This document shows positions 1-7,967 of a stretch of DNA of 8,994 bases, in pieces. The DNA lies in NCBI GenBank assembly GCA_023415575.1, contig JAEZKF010000046.1:1-8994 (forward strand), read 5' to 3'. Each line of letters begins with the position of its first letter. The stretch's first letter is position 1. A program made the position numbers and the translations under genes. The notes under the pieces are model-generated. The model made no database searches. It was not told where the DNA came from and saw only the letters and a list, made by a program, of their open reading frames with translations. This stretch comes from Bacillota bacterium (GTDB lineage Bacteria; Bacillota; Clostridia; Oscillospirales; Ruminococcaceae).

Positions 1-65
1 ACCAGCGCATTCAGACTAAAACCAAACTGACACCGCTGGAATTGCGATGCCAGTTTATTGCTTGA
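1..65 (+). CDS. C-terminal fragment of a probable IS3-family transposase (partial, 5' end outside window)
   Basis: The frame starting at base 3 is open from the window edge and ends with TGA at 63-65. It encodes about 20 residues beginning QRIQTKTKLTPLELR. A basic segment of the form N-x-R-I-Q-x-K-x-K-x-x-P-x-E-x-R close to the stop is typical of the C terminus of IS3-family OrfB transposases, the DDE enzymes that carry out copy-out-paste-in transposition. The catalytic residues would lie upstream, so activity cannot be judged. The reading frame is intact as far as it can be seen. The family call comes from recognising a short motif, so it is moderate. The gene converges on the ferritin gene. 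Confidence 0.6.
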   Translation, partial: QRIQTKTKLTPLELRCQFIA

Positions 66-125
66 CTCTTCCACCCTACATTAGGAGAGCTTTTTATTCA
101 TGTCCACTAATCTCGGGGCGGTTCA
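66..125 (+). mobile_element. Possible right end of the IS3-type element
   Basis: The sequence after the transposase stop contains TGTCCACTAATCTCGGGG and ends near GGTTCA at 120-125. IS3-family right ends commonly carry a TGTC-type element and a G-rich block close to a terminal CA, so the element may end at about 125. The left inverted repeat is outside the window, so neither the boundary nor a target duplication can be checked. The remaining bases up to 185 hold nothing I recognise apart from the short palindrome CCTTATAAGG at 173-182. Confidence 0.35.
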
Positions 126-185
126 AAATGTAGTTCAGGCTCCTTTTTTATTGGCAGGGTGTTATTTCAATCCCTTATAAGGCGA

Positions 186-698
186 TTACAGTACCAGGCT
201 CGGCGGGGTGTAAACGCGGGCGCCGAGCTCCTGGTCAAGCAGGTACAGACCCTTGGCGTCGTCGCCGAACAGCTCCATCTTTTTAATTAAGTCGGTTGCG
301 TTTGTTTCCTCCTCGCCCTGCTCTTTTACAAACCAATCAAGGAACTGCATGGTGCGAAAATCCTTTGCCTCATATGCGGCGTCATAGATGGTGTGAATGA
401 GCTCGGTTACGTACTGCTCGTGCTTTAACCCCTCTTTGAGCGGGTCCATGTTGTCCACAAGCGGCACATCGGGCTTGTCGATTGCCTCATAGGTCACCTT
501 GAGGTCGTTGTTTTGCATGTACTGCACAAACAGCATGGCGTGGTCGCGCTCCTCCTGAGCCTGAACGCGGTACCAGTTTGCAAAGCCGTCTAAGCCCTGC
601 TCTACAAAGAAGTTTGAAAAATGCAGGTAGAGATAGGCGGAATAGAACTCCTTGTTGATTTGGGCATTTAAGAGCGATACTACTTTCTCGGTAAACAT
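186..698 (-). CDS. ftnA: Ferritin, non-heme, FtnA type
   Basis: This 170-residue protein matches the usual length of bacterial ferritin subunits, which form a 24-subunit cytoplasmic cage that oxidises Fe(II) and stores it as ferric mineral. The ferroxidase ligands sit where they do in E. coli FtnA: Glu17, Glu50, His53, Glu94, Glu126, Gln127 and Glu130. The segments QINKEFYSAYLYL and AQEERDHAMLF are the helix A and helix B signatures. There is no Met ligand arrangement suggesting a heme-binding bacterioferritin. The start is supported by a strong AAGGAGG eight bases upstream of ATG. The gene is monocistronic, with a promoter at 757-784. I see no clear terminator hairpin downstream; the transcript would run toward the IS remnant. 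An iron store fits an organism with many iron-sulfur enzymes, but no functional link to the hyd genes is shown. The family call is secure; the symbol is by analogy. Confidence 0.96.
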   Translation of the reverse strand: MFTEKVVSLLNAQINKEFYSAYLYLHFSNFFVEQGLDGFANWYRVQAQEERDHAMLFVQYMQNNDLKVTYEAIDKPDVPLVDNMDPLKEGLKHEQYVTELIHTIYDAAYEAKDFRTMQFLDWFVKEQGEEETNATDLIKKMELFGDDAKGLYLLDQELGARVYTPPSLVL

Positions 699-756
699 AT
701 ACTCAGCCTCCTTAATATTGGAATTATATTTTGGTCTTTTAAAGCTAGTTAAATAA

Positions 757-784
757 AGTATACCGTAATAAGCCTAAAAATCAA
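757..784 (-). promoter_or_regulatory. Sigma-A-type promoter for ferritin
   Basis: Read on the minus strand, TTGATT (784-779) is followed after 16 bases by TATACT (762-757), a near-consensus housekeeping promoter. It predicts a transcript start near 750 and a leader of about 50 bases before the ferritin ATG. The AT-rich leader shows no convincing Fur or PerR box by eye. Confidence 0.6.
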
Positions 785-1019
785 CCCCTGGTGGCAAATA
801 TCGGGTACAGGATAAACGGGGCTCGCGTCCGTTTGAGAGAGGCCAAAGCAGCGGTGTCGCTGTGATCTTCGACCTAACTATTATGCCTTGAAGGGGCACA
901 TAAAAACAGGATAATTCGGCGTTTCTTATTGGAAACAGCTTGTGTTGCTTTTTTGCATATCTTGGACATGGGGTGAATATGTATGTGTTAGAAAACTGAT
1001 AAAAGGAGAGGTAACCTTT
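785..1019. other. Intergenic region upstream of the sporulation unit, with small hairpins
   Basis: No gene is supported here. Two compact hairpins lie close together: AAACGG (808-813 region) pairing with CCGTTT across a 9-base loop, and CAGCG/CGCTG with a GTGT loop around 849-862. For the gene at 1020 there is a weak candidate sigma-E-like promoter: CTATTAT at 878-884, 14 bases, then CATAAAAA at 899-906 (consensus -10 CATACAAT). A sigma-E promoter would be expected for a sipL-spoIVA unit, but the match is too loose to call. I see no sigma-A promoter of quality. Confidence 0.35.
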
Positions 1020-2576
1020 ATGGAGCTTATGGTCAATAAAGAGGCTGTTACCATAAATGAAGTTGTGTACGACGGCTGTGTGCAGCAGCCTATAAGCTGT
1101 GACCTGATGCTGCCGGACTACTGCCCCGATATCCTGCGTGTATTGCGGTGTGACATCGACCCCAAGGTGATGAGCAAGCAGGTCATCGGCGAGAAGCTGG
1201 TAATCGACGGCACGGCAAATGTAAAACTGCTGTACATCGATGATGCCCGCTGTCTGCGCAGCCACGAGCACAAGATTCCCTTTACCACCACCATCGAGCT
1301 GAAGACAGCGCCCGAGACCGCGACGGTAGAGGCGCATGTGACCACCGACTATGTGAACTGCCGCCCCGTTTCGCAAAGGCGGCTTGACATCAAGGGCTCG
1401 CTGAGTGTATGCGCCGTAGTCACCGCCCCGCGCACCGAGCAGGTGATAACAGAAGCAAACGGCATGAGTGTCGAGCTTAAGCGCAAGATTGTCAAACACA
1501 GCAGACCCATTGCCAACGTATCGCGCACCTTTACGGTCAAGGAGGAGCTGGATGTCGGCTACGGCAAGGATTCGGTGGGTGCGATTGTGCGGGCGGACGG
1601 GGCCTGCGTCGTCACCGACAGCAAGGTTATTGCCAACAAGGTTATCCTCAAGGCGGAGCTCAACGGCCATATCCTGTACACTTCCGACAACAAGGCAAAT
1701 AACGCAAACATAATGGAGTTTACCCTGCCCATCAGCCAGATTGTAGATGTGGAAGGGGTTGACGAGAACTCCCAGTGCCGCCTGATGCTCAATGTCAACG
1801 GCATTACCCCCGAGGTGCGGGCCAACAACGAGGGAGAGGCACGCGTGATTGCCCTTGCCGTTGAGCTGTGCTGCAACGCCGTTGCTTACAAGAACAACGA
1901 GGTTCCCGTTGTAACTGATATGTATTCCACCAAATATGAATCCACCTACACCGCAAAGCCGGTGCTGTTTGAGCGCCTGAACGCGGTGATGGAAAATGAG
2001 CATACCATCAAAAACACCTACGAGATGCCTAATAACGAAATAGAAAACGTGCTCGACGTGTGGAGCGATGTGGTGATTAAAAACGCAAAGGTGGAAAACA
2101 ACGAGCTTGTCGTAAGCGGAACCATCCGAACCTGCATGCTGGCAGAACAGGGCGACGGAGAGACCGCCTGCGTAGAGCGCACCGGAGATTTAGAGTACCG
2201 CGCGAGGGTAGATAACCCGGGCGAGAATATGTCGGTAAACTGCGACGCCCTTGTAAAGGATACCCAGTACTCGGTAATCAGCAAGGATAAGATAGAGGTG
2301 CGGTCAACCCTGTTCTTCAACGTCGGAATCTTCTCGGTTGGGCGCGAGAATGTGCTGACCGAGATTGCGGTAAATGAAAAGAGTGAAAAGAAGACGGAAG
2401 ATAACGCAGCCCTTATCATCTATTTTGCGGAGGAGAACGAATCGGTGTGGGATATCGCCAAGCGCTATAACACCTCGGCAAAAATGATTGCAAACAGCAA
2501 CGACCTTTCGGGCGAGATAGTAGAGAATCAGTGCATGCTACTGATTCCCAAAGCAAACGCATCCGACGAACACTAA
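1020..2576 (+). CDS. sipL: SipL-like spore coat assembly protein (SPOCS/DUF3794 repeats plus C-terminal LysM)
   Basis: The 518-residue product has no signal peptide or membrane segment. It contains repeated beta-rich SPOCS/DUF3794-like segments, roughly residues 25-105, 150-270 and 310-430. A LysM domain follows at about 464-510 (IIYFAEENESVWDIAKRYNTS, then a final LLIP). This architecture and length match C. difficile SipL, the functional counterpart of B. subtilis SpoVID, which uses its LysM domain to bind SpoIVA on the mother-cell face of the forespore. The LysM Trp (residue 477) and the adjacent Ile pair (466-467) fall close to positions I recall as important in C. difficile SipL. ATG 1020 is chosen because AAGGAGAGG (1003-1011) precedes it by eight bases; the open frame extends upstream to a TTG at 942 only by running through this site. 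The Shine-Dalgarno could pair weakly with CCTTT at 1015-1019. spoIVA follows after 17 bases, strongly supporting the assignment. Confidence 0.85.
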   Translation: MELMVNKEAVTINEVVYDGCVQQPISCDLMLPDYCPDILRVLRCDIDPKVMSKQVIGEKLVIDGTANVKLLYIDDARCLRSHEHKIPFTTTIELKTAPETATVEAHVTTDYVNCRPVSQRRLDIKGSLSVCAVVTAPRTEQVITEANGMSVELKRKIVKHSRPIANVSRTFTVKEELDVGYGKDSVGAIVRADGACVVTDSKVIANKVILKAELNGHILYTSDNKANNANIMEFTLPISQIVDVEGVDENSQCRLMLNVNGITPEVRANNEGEARVIALAVELCCNAVAYKNNEVPVVTDMYSTKYESTYTAKPVLFERLNAVMENEHTIKNTYEMPNNEIENVLDVWSDVVIKNAKVENNELVVSGTIRTCMLAEQGDGETACVERTGDLEYRARVDNPGENMSVNCDALVKDTQYSVISKDKIEVRSTLFFNVGIFSVGRENVLTEIAVNEKSEKKTEDNAALIIYFAEENESVWDIAKRYNTSAKMIANSNDLSGEIVENQCMLLIPKANASDEH

Positions 2577-2593
2577 GCAAAGGGGGGATTTGA

Positions 2594-4072
2594 GTGGATA
2601 ACCGTAATATATATGCGGATATCGCAAAGCGGACGGACGGCAATATCTATATCGGCGTAGTCGGACCGGTTCGCACCGGTAAGAGCACCTTTATCAAGCG
2701 GTTTATGGAAACACTCGTACTGCCAAACATCAGCAACGACTTTAAGCGCGAGCGGGCGAACGATGAGCTTCCGCAGTCCGCGGCGGGCCGTACGATTATG
2801 ACCACCGAGCCGAAGTTTGTACCGGAGGAAGCGGTGGAGATTAAGCTGGAAAACGCCGTAAACCTGCGCGTTCGCATGATCGACTGTGTGGGATACATCG
2901 TGCCAAGTGCCATCGGATATATCGAGAACGACAACCCGCGCATGGTGCAGACCCCGTGGTTTGACAGCGAGATTCCCTTTAATATGGCGGCGGAGATCGG
3001 CACGCAGAAGGTCATCAGAGAGCATTCCACCATCGGGCTTGTCGTAACTACCGATGGCAGCATCAGTGAGATCCCGCGCGAAGAGTACGAGGAGGCGGAA
3101 GAGCGCGTCATCAACGAACTCAAGGAAATCAACAAACCCTTTATCGTACTACTCAACAGCCGTAATCCTGAGGGCATCGAGGCACAGGAACTGCGCGAGG
3201 AGCTGGAGAACAAGCACGGTGTGCCGGTCACCGCCGTCAACTGTCTGCACCTTGAGGAGGAGGATATCCGCAGAATCATCGGCACGGTTCTGATGGAGTT
3301 CCCGGTCAAGGAGATTCTAATCGACATCCCGCGGTGGATTATGTCGCTTGAGAACAGCCACTGGCTCAAAGCGGGCGTGTGCAACAACATTAAGACTGCC
3401 GCCGCTGAGATTAAGCATGTCAGCGAGGTGTCTGGAAAGCTTGAGAACATCAAGGAATGTGAGTACGTAAACAACGTCGAAATCAAGGGCATTGATATGG
3501 GTAAGGGCTCAGCCCGGGTTCAGATTGGCGTTGCGCAGGAGCTTTTTTATAAGATTCTCGGCGAGGCAACCGGCCTTGAAATTTCCTCCGAGGCGGAGCT
3601 CATGCCCTGCATGATTGAGCTTGCCAAGATGAAGGCCGAATACGACAAGGTGCGCAGCGCTTTGCAGGAGGTTAACGCAACCGGCTATGGTATTGTTATG
3701 CCGAGTCTTGATGAGTTAACACTCGAGGAGCCCGAAATCGTCAAACAGGGTGGGCGGTACGGCGTTCGCCTTAAGGCATCTGCCCCCTCTATTCACATGA
3801 TGAAGGCCAATATCATGACCGAGATCTCCCCCATCGTTGGCTCGGAGAAGCAGTCGGAAGAGCTTGTAATGTACCTGCTTAAGGAGTTCGAGGAAAGCCC
3901 CCGCAAGATTTGGAGCTCCAACATCTTCGGCAAGTCCCTGCACGACCTTGTAAACGAGGGGTTGCACAACAAGCTTTCCCGCATGCCGAACGACGCCCGT
4001 ATGAAGATGTCCGAAACCATTGAGCGGATTATAAACGAAGGCTGCTCGGGGCTGATTTGCATCATTCTCTAA
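2594..4072 (+). CDS. spoIVA: Stage IV sporulation protein A, coat morphogenetic ATPase
   Basis: SpoIVA hydrolyses ATP to polymerise irreversibly on the outer forespore membrane, forming the basement layer of the coat and supporting cortex formation. The 492-residue length equals that of the B. subtilis protein. The Walker A motif GPVRTGKST spans residues 24-32 with Lys30. Thr70-Thr71 match the sensor threonines, and Asp97 in RMIDCVGY is the Walker B aspartate. These numbers coincide with the B. subtilis positions. The central region is helical and charged, and the chain ends in the hydrophobic tail GLICIIL, typical of the membrane-anchoring C terminus. The start is GTG, preceded by a G-rich AAAGGGGGGA; no in-frame ATG fits better, and the N terminus MDNRNIYADIAKRTDGNIY is the conserved one. 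It is 17 bases after sipL and is probably co-transcribed with it, in the mother cell. The transcript ends at the stem at 4088-4126. Confidence 0.98.
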   Translation: MDNRNIYADIAKRTDGNIYIGVVGPVRTGKSTFIKRFMETLVLPNISNDFKRERANDELPQSAAGRTIMTTEPKFVPEEAVEIKLENAVNLRVRMIDCVGYIVPSAIGYIENDNPRMVQTPWFDSEIPFNMAAEIGTQKVIREHSTIGLVVTTDGSISEIPREEYEEAEERVINELKEINKPFIVLLNSRNPEGIEAQELREELENKHGVPVTAVNCLHLEEEDIRRIIGTVLMEFPVKEILIDIPRWIMSLENSHWLKAGVCNNIKTAAAEIKHVSEVSGKLENIKECEYVNNVEIKGIDMGKGSARVQIGVAQELFYKILGEATGLEISSEAELMPCMIELAKMKAEYDKVRSALQEVNATGYGIVMPSLDELTLEEPEIVKQGGRYGVRLKASAPSIHMMKANIMTEISPIVGSEKQSEELVMYLLKEFEESPRKIWSSNIFGKSLHDLVNEGLHNKLSRMPNDARMKMSETIERIINEGCSGLICIIL

Positions 4073-4087
4073 CAGAGCACCGCAAAG

Positions 4088-4126
4088 TCAATGCGGGTCT
4101 TAGTAAAAGACTAAGACCCGCATTGA
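4088..4126. terminator. Bidirectional intrinsic terminator between spoIVA and hydF
   Basis: A perfect 17-bp stem (4088-4104 with 4110-4126) closes a 5-base AAAAG loop. It begins 15 bases after the spoIVA stop and ends 7 bases after the hydF stop. On the plus strand it is followed by TTTATTCTTAT, a reasonable U-rich tail. On the minus strand the tail is poorer (CTTTGCGG), but the stem is very strong, so it probably serves both convergent transcripts. Confidence 0.85.
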
Positions 4127-4133
4127 TTTATTC

Positions 4134-5351
4134 TTATATCCTGATGCCAAAGGGAGCTGCAGCACGCGGAAGAATTCCCAGAACGTGCGCAATCAGTACA
4201 CCGTAGTTCGTGATGGGTACCCCCGCCTCGCGGGCAGCCCCAACGCGATAGCGCATCTCGTTGCGGTTGAGCATACAGCCGCCGCAGTGCACAATCAGCG
4301 CATACTTTGAGATGTCTTTCGGGTAGTGCGCCCCGCTTGCCCACTCAAACTGGATGTCATCCCCTGCAATGCTGCGAATCCACCGCGGCAGCTTTACGGT
4401 GCCGATGTCGTCTGACTGCCTATGGTGGGTACACCCTTCCACAATCAGCACGCGGTCGCCCGCACGTAGGGTGTTGACGCGCAGTGCACCGCGAACCATT
4501 TCCTCCAAGTCTCCCTTTTGCCGTGCAAACAGCATGGAAAAGGACGTCATGGGGATATCTACGGGTGTTTTGGCAGAAACCTCCGCAAAGGCCTGCGAGT
4601 CTGTGATGACAACGACCGGAGGCTTTTTCAGGCTTTGCAGGGTAAGCGTAAGCTCGCTTTGCTTGGTTACAACGCAGACCGCGTCGTGGTCGAGGATATC
4701 GCGGATGGTCTGCTGCTGCGGCAGTATCATCCTGCCCTTGGGCGCGCCTGTGTCGATGGGGGTAACCAAGACTGCGATGTCACCCGGGCGCACCAGACCT
4801 TCGACCAGCGGCGGGTCTTCCTCAGCAAGGCGGGCGTTGTCGATAATAAGCTGTTTCACCTTGTCGATGCCCTCGCCCGTGGCGGCGCTTGCACACACCA
4901 TCGGGATGCCGATTTGCTTTTGGATGCGCGCAAGTTCCTCATCCGAGACGGCGTTTGCATCACATTTATTTAAGACAGCAATGCTTGGTATCTTGCGGTG
5001 CCTAAGTTCGGCGATGAGTGTTATTTCCTCATCCCCCACTCCTCGCTTTGCATCGCAGACCACAACCGCAAGGTGGCACTTGCGCAGGGCTTCATAGGTC
5101 TTTTCGATGCGCAGGGCGCCGAGCTCTCCCTCGTCATCCAGTCCTGCGGTGTCAATGAGCACCACAGGCCCGATGGGTAGCATCTCCATGGAGCGGTATA
5201 CGGGATCGGTGGTGGTGCCCGCCACATCGGAGGTTACGGCAATCTGCTGGCCGGATATCGCGTTGAGCAGCGAAGATTTGCCCGTGTTTCGCCTGCCGAA
5301 AAGCCCGATGGCTACGCGGCTTGCGGAAGGGGTTGCGTTTAAATCACTCAT
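4134..5351 (-). CDS. hydF: [FeFe]-hydrogenase H-cluster maturation GTPase HydF
   Basis: HydF is the cytoplasmic scaffold that carries the [2Fe] precursor of the H-cluster and transfers it to apo-hydrogenase. The 405-residue protein has an Era/TrmE-like GTPase domain at the N terminus: G1 GRRNTGKS (19-26), G2 within AGTTTDP (44-50), G3 DTAG (67-70) and G4 NKCD (128-131). A dimerisation region follows, then the C-terminal cluster-binding domain. The C-terminal ligands are present as Cys307-x-His309 and His355-Cys356-x2-Cys359, the family's CxH...HCxxC signature. The chosen ATG overlaps the hydE stop by one base (TAATG), a typical translational coupling arrangement, and GAAAGGA lies upstream inside hydE. 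A longer in-frame start at 5408 would add 19 residues lying entirely over hydE and is less likely. It is the last gene of the operon. The zinc-finger-like C terminus separates it from ordinary Era/Der GTPases. Confidence 0.97.
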   Translation of the reverse strand: MSDLNATPSASRVAIGLFGRRNTGKSSLLNAISGQQIAVTSDVAGTTTDPVYRSMEMLPIGPVVLIDTAGLDDEGELGALRIEKTYEALRKCHLAVVVCDAKRGVGDEEITLIAELRHRKIPSIAVLNKCDANAVSDEELARIQKQIGIPMVCASAATGEGIDKVKQLIIDNARLAEEDPPLVEGLVRPGDIAVLVTPIDTGAPKGRMILPQQQTIRDILDHDAVCVVTKQSELTLTLQSLKKPPVVVITDSQAFAEVSAKTPVDIPMTSFSMLFARQKGDLEEMVRGALRVNTLRAGDRVLIVEGCTHHRQSDDIGTVKLPRWIRSIAGDDIQFEWASGAHYPKDISKYALIVHCGGCMLNRNEMRYRVGAAREAGVPITNYGVLIAHVLGILPRAAAPFGIRI

Positions 5352-6445
5352 TAGTTTGTGCCATCCTTTCTCGGGACGGTTTGCAGGTCGATGTGGTCGC
5401 CGCGGCAAAAGTCCGGCTCAAAGCCTGCGGATGCGATGCGGCGGGAAAGGCAACCGAGGCATTCTGCTGCCTCCTCGCCGGTGCAGATCTTGTTGTCGTA
5501 CAAGGCGTAGTCCTTGCGGTGGCGGACCGGGGAAAGGTTCGGCATGACAACGTTTGCCCCTGCCTGCAGGCCCTTCTCCCGCCCGAGTGGGTCGATGGTG
5601 CCGAGTGCCGTGGTCGCGGGCAGGAGCACCTTTGGCAAAAGGCAGCGCACGAGCGACAATAGTATAAGGGTGCGGTCTGCCGTAGGGGTGTCATAGTGGG
5701 CAAACTGAGTGTCGTGATGCGGAACAAATGGCCCCAGCCCAGTCATGTGCGGCTGCAGGTCGCGTAGGAAGACAAAATCATCCGCAAGGGTTTCTATGGT
5801 CTGGTAGGGCGACTGCACCATAAAGCCCGCCCCGACCTGAAAGCCGATTTCGCGCAGTGTGTACAGGCATTGCTTGCGGTTATCAAGGCTGAGTTCCTTG
5901 GGGTGGAGCAGGGCGTAATGGGCCTCGTTGGCGGTTTCGTGCCGCAGAAGGTACCGCCGCGCTCCCGCTTGAAACAGGCGCTCGTAGGACTCGCGGCTGC
6001 GCTCGCCGAGGGAGAGGGTGATGGCGCAGTCGGGGTACCGGGCGGTGATGTCCTTGATGATGGCGCAAAGGCGGTCATCGGTATAGTAGGGGTCTTCTCC
6101 CCCCTGCAGGACAAAAGTACGAAAGCCGAGCGCATAGCCATTTGCGCAGCAGTCTAAAATCTCCTCATGAGTCAGGCGGTAGCGGGTTGCGTTTGCGTTA
6201 CTTCTGCGTATTCCGCAGTAGAAGCAGTCGTTTTTGCAGTAGCTTGAAAACTCCACAAGTCCGCGAAAGTACACCCGCCTGCCGTAAAACTGCCTGCGCA
6301 AGGTGTCGGCACAGGCAGTCAAAGCCGCACGCTCCTGCTCTCCTGCATCCTCAAAGAAGTAGCGAATGATTTCTATGAGTTCTTGTTTATCCGCATGGTT
6401 TAGGTGGGCGGAAAAGGCCCACGCGTCGTGAAGCGGTAGCTGCAT
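5351..6445 (-). CDS. hydE: [FeFe]-hydrogenase H-cluster radical SAM maturase HydE
   Basis: HydE is a cytoplasmic radical SAM enzyme that acts on the organometallic product of HydG during assembly of the diiron centre. The 364-residue protein carries the [4Fe-4S]-SAM motif Cys70-x3-Cys74-x2-Cys77 (CKNDCFYCGIR), followed by the BioB-like TIM-barrel segments LQGGEDPYY and LSLGERS. Near the C terminus it keeps Cys321-x7-Cys329-x2-Cys332, the spacing of the accessory iron-sulfur site seen in Thermotoga HydE and absent from many homologues. The ATG is preceded by GAAAGG about a dozen bases upstream. It starts 25 bases after the hydG stop, and its own stop overlaps the hydF start. BioB, PylB and HydE are close relatives; the hydG/hydF neighbours decide the assignment. 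Confidence 0.95.
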   Translation of the reverse strand: MQLPLHDAWAFSAHLNHADKQELIEIIRYFFEDAGEQERAALTACADTLRRQFYGRRVYFRGLVEFSSYCKNDCFYCGIRRSNANATRYRLTHEEILDCCANGYALGFRTFVLQGGEDPYYTDDRLCAIIKDITARYPDCAITLSLGERSRESYERLFQAGARRYLLRHETANEAHYALLHPKELSLDNRKQCLYTLREIGFQVGAGFMVQSPYQTIETLADDFVFLRDLQPHMTGLGPFVPHHDTQFAHYDTPTADRTLILLSLVRCLLPKVLLPATTALGTIDPLGREKGLQAGANVVMPNLSPVRHRKDYALYDNKICTGEEAAECLGCLSRRIASAGFEPDFCRGDHIDLQTVPRKDGTN

Positions 6446-6470
6446 AGTGTGTATGCCTTTCTATAAAAGT

Positions 6471-7922
6471 TTACAGCCTTAGGTCGCGTTCGCCGTTTTC
6501 AAGGCGCTTTAGGTTTTCCACCACCATGTCGTAAACCGGGTCTCCTTTAAGCTGCTCAACCCGCTCGCGGATGGTCTCTTCACCCTTGACACGGGCCTCG
6601 GGAGAAGCATAATCGAGCAGGTATTCCTTAAAGGTAAAGATGGCGTTGGGCATGCAGTAGTTGTGCACGAACTTGGACTTTGCCACCTTCATAAACTCCT
6701 CGCCGGTGCGGCCTGCCCGGTAGCAGGCGGTGCAGAAGGACGGGATGGCATCCTGCGAGCAGATCTGCTGAACGGTGGCGTCTAGGGAGTTGGTGTCGCC
6801 GATGGAGAACTGCTCCTTATCGGGCATAAAGTTTGCTGCCTTGCTTTTTGTGTATGCGCCTACGCCAATGCGGGTGCCAGCGTCAATTTGGGAGACACCC
6901 AAGGGCAGTACCTCGCGGCGGACATGCTCCGGCTCGCGGGCGGTGCAGATCATGCCGGTATAGGGTACCGACAGGCGGATGATGGCCACCAGCTTCTTGA
7001 AGTCCTCGTCCGATACCGCGTATTCGGGGTTGCTTGCATAGGGGGTTCCCGTAGCGGGGCGGATGCGGGGAAATGAAATGGTGTGCGGCCCGATGCCGCC
7101 GAAGGTTTCTTCCAGATGGATGGTGTGGTACAAAAGCCCCATGACCTCAAACCGCCAATCGTACAGGCCAAATAACACGCCGATGCCGCTGTCGTCGAGC
7201 CCTGCCTGCTGGGCGCGGTCCATTGCATACAGCCTCCAGCGGTAGTGGCCTTTGATGGTTCCGGCCGGATGCATCTTTGCATAGGTTTCGTGGTGGTAGG
7301 TCTCCTGGAACACCTGATAGGTTCCGATGCCGACGCCCTTCAAGAGGCGCAACTCCTCTATCGAAAGCGGGGCGCAGTTGACGTTTGCACGCCGAATCTC
7401 GCCGTGCTCGCTTTTTACACTATACACCTTCTTGACGGTGTCGCGAATAAACTCGGCACTGGTTGCGGGCGATTCGCCGTACACGAGGACGGTGCGCTTT
7501 TGACCTTCCTCTATCATGATGCGAACCTCCTGCTCCAGCTCCTCCATCGTCAGCGTCTTGCGGTGGATGGCAGTGTTGCTGCTGCGGAAACCGCAGTAGG
7601 TGCAGTTGTTTGCACATTCGTCACTGATATACAGCGGGGCAAAGAATACAATCCGGTCGCCGTATACCTCCTGCTTAAGCTGATGAGCAAGCTCAAACAT
7701 CTCCTCGATGGTGGTCTTGTCCTGATTCTGAATGAGGATGGCGGTCTCCTCGGGGTCAAGGCGGACACACTGCTCCGCCTTTTTGAGCACGCGGCGCACA
7801 TCCTCCCGCGAGGGGTTCTGCCATTTGTTAAGCTGGGCCCAAATGAGGTCGTCATCGATGAAGTCGCGCTCCATCCGGTCATACTGTTCAAACTCGTCCT
7901 TATACTTTTCTAAGAAATCCAT
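6471..7922 (-). CDS. hydG: [FeFe]-hydrogenase H-cluster radical SAM maturase HydG (tyrosine lyase)
   Basis: HydG cleaves L-tyrosine with SAM-derived radicals to p-cresol and dehydroglycine, and converts the latter to the CO and cyanide ligands of the H-cluster on an auxiliary cluster. The 483-residue protein contains Cys103-x3-Cys107-x2-Cys110 (CANNCTYCGFRSSN), the radical SAM cluster motif, and the C-terminal Cys397-x2-Cys400-x22-Cys423 motif that binds the second iron-sulfur cluster. This C-terminal motif distinguishes HydG from the related ThiH. The ISFPRIRPATGTPY segment is also typical of the ThiH/HydG group. The start is supported by GGAAAGGA placed about 10 bases before ATG. It lies 101 bases downstream of the TM1266-type gene, with a 16-bp palindrome in the gap, and 25 bases upstream of hydE. 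No frameshift or missing key residue is seen. Confidence 0.97.
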   Translation of the reverse strand: MDFLEKYKDEFEQYDRMERDFIDDDLIWAQLNKWQNPSREDVRRVLKKAEQCVRLDPEETAILIQNQDKTTIEEMFELAHQLKQEVYGDRIVFFAPLYISDECANNCTYCGFRSSNTAIHRKTLTMEELEQEVRIMIEEGQKRTVLVYGESPATSAEFIRDTVKKVYSVKSEHGEIRRANVNCAPLSIEELRLLKGVGIGTYQVFQETYHHETYAKMHPAGTIKGHYRWRLYAMDRAQQAGLDDSGIGVLFGLYDWRFEVMGLLYHTIHLEETFGGIGPHTISFPRIRPATGTPYASNPEYAVSDEDFKKLVAIIRLSVPYTGMICTAREPEHVRREVLPLGVSQIDAGTRIGVGAYTKSKAANFMPDKEQFSIGDTNSLDATVQQICSQDAIPSFCTACYRAGRTGEEFMKVAKSKFVHNYCMPNAIFTFKEYLLDYASPEARVKGEETIRERVEQLKGDPVYDMVVENLKRLENGERDLRL

Positions 7923-7967
7923 ACAGCAACATCCTTTCCTATATCCGTCGTGCGATTGGCAAAGGTC

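Noticed and set aside
699..756. Fur or PerR box in the ferritin leader
   Set aside because: The AT-rich stretch gives only short, imperfect dyads such as AATAT/ATATT; none approaches a Fur or PerR consensus.
942..1019. Upstream TTG start giving a 544-residue SipL
   Set aside because: The extension reads through the strong Shine-Dalgarno at 1003-1011, and the conserved protein begins at the ATG at 1020.
774..2003. Long open frame on the minus strand opposite sipL
   Set aside because: It lies antisense to a recognisable SPOCS/LysM gene, has no family resemblance or ribosome-binding site, and its composition is that of a GC-rich shadow frame.
5352..5408. Longer HydF start adding 19 residues
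   Set aside because: The extra segment lies entirely over the hydE 3' end, is Pro/Arg-rich and unlike HydF N termini. The TAATG overlap with an upstream GAAAGGA is a better start.
5351..6445. BioB or PylB instead of HydE
   Set aside because: No biotin or pyrrolysine genes are nearby, the gene is coupled to hydF, and the CX7CX2C C-terminal site fits HydE.
6471..7922. ThiH (thiamine tyrosine lyase) instead of HydG
   Set aside because: The C-terminal CX2CX22C motif and the hydE/hydF/TM1266 neighbourhood identify HydG; ThiH lacks that motif.
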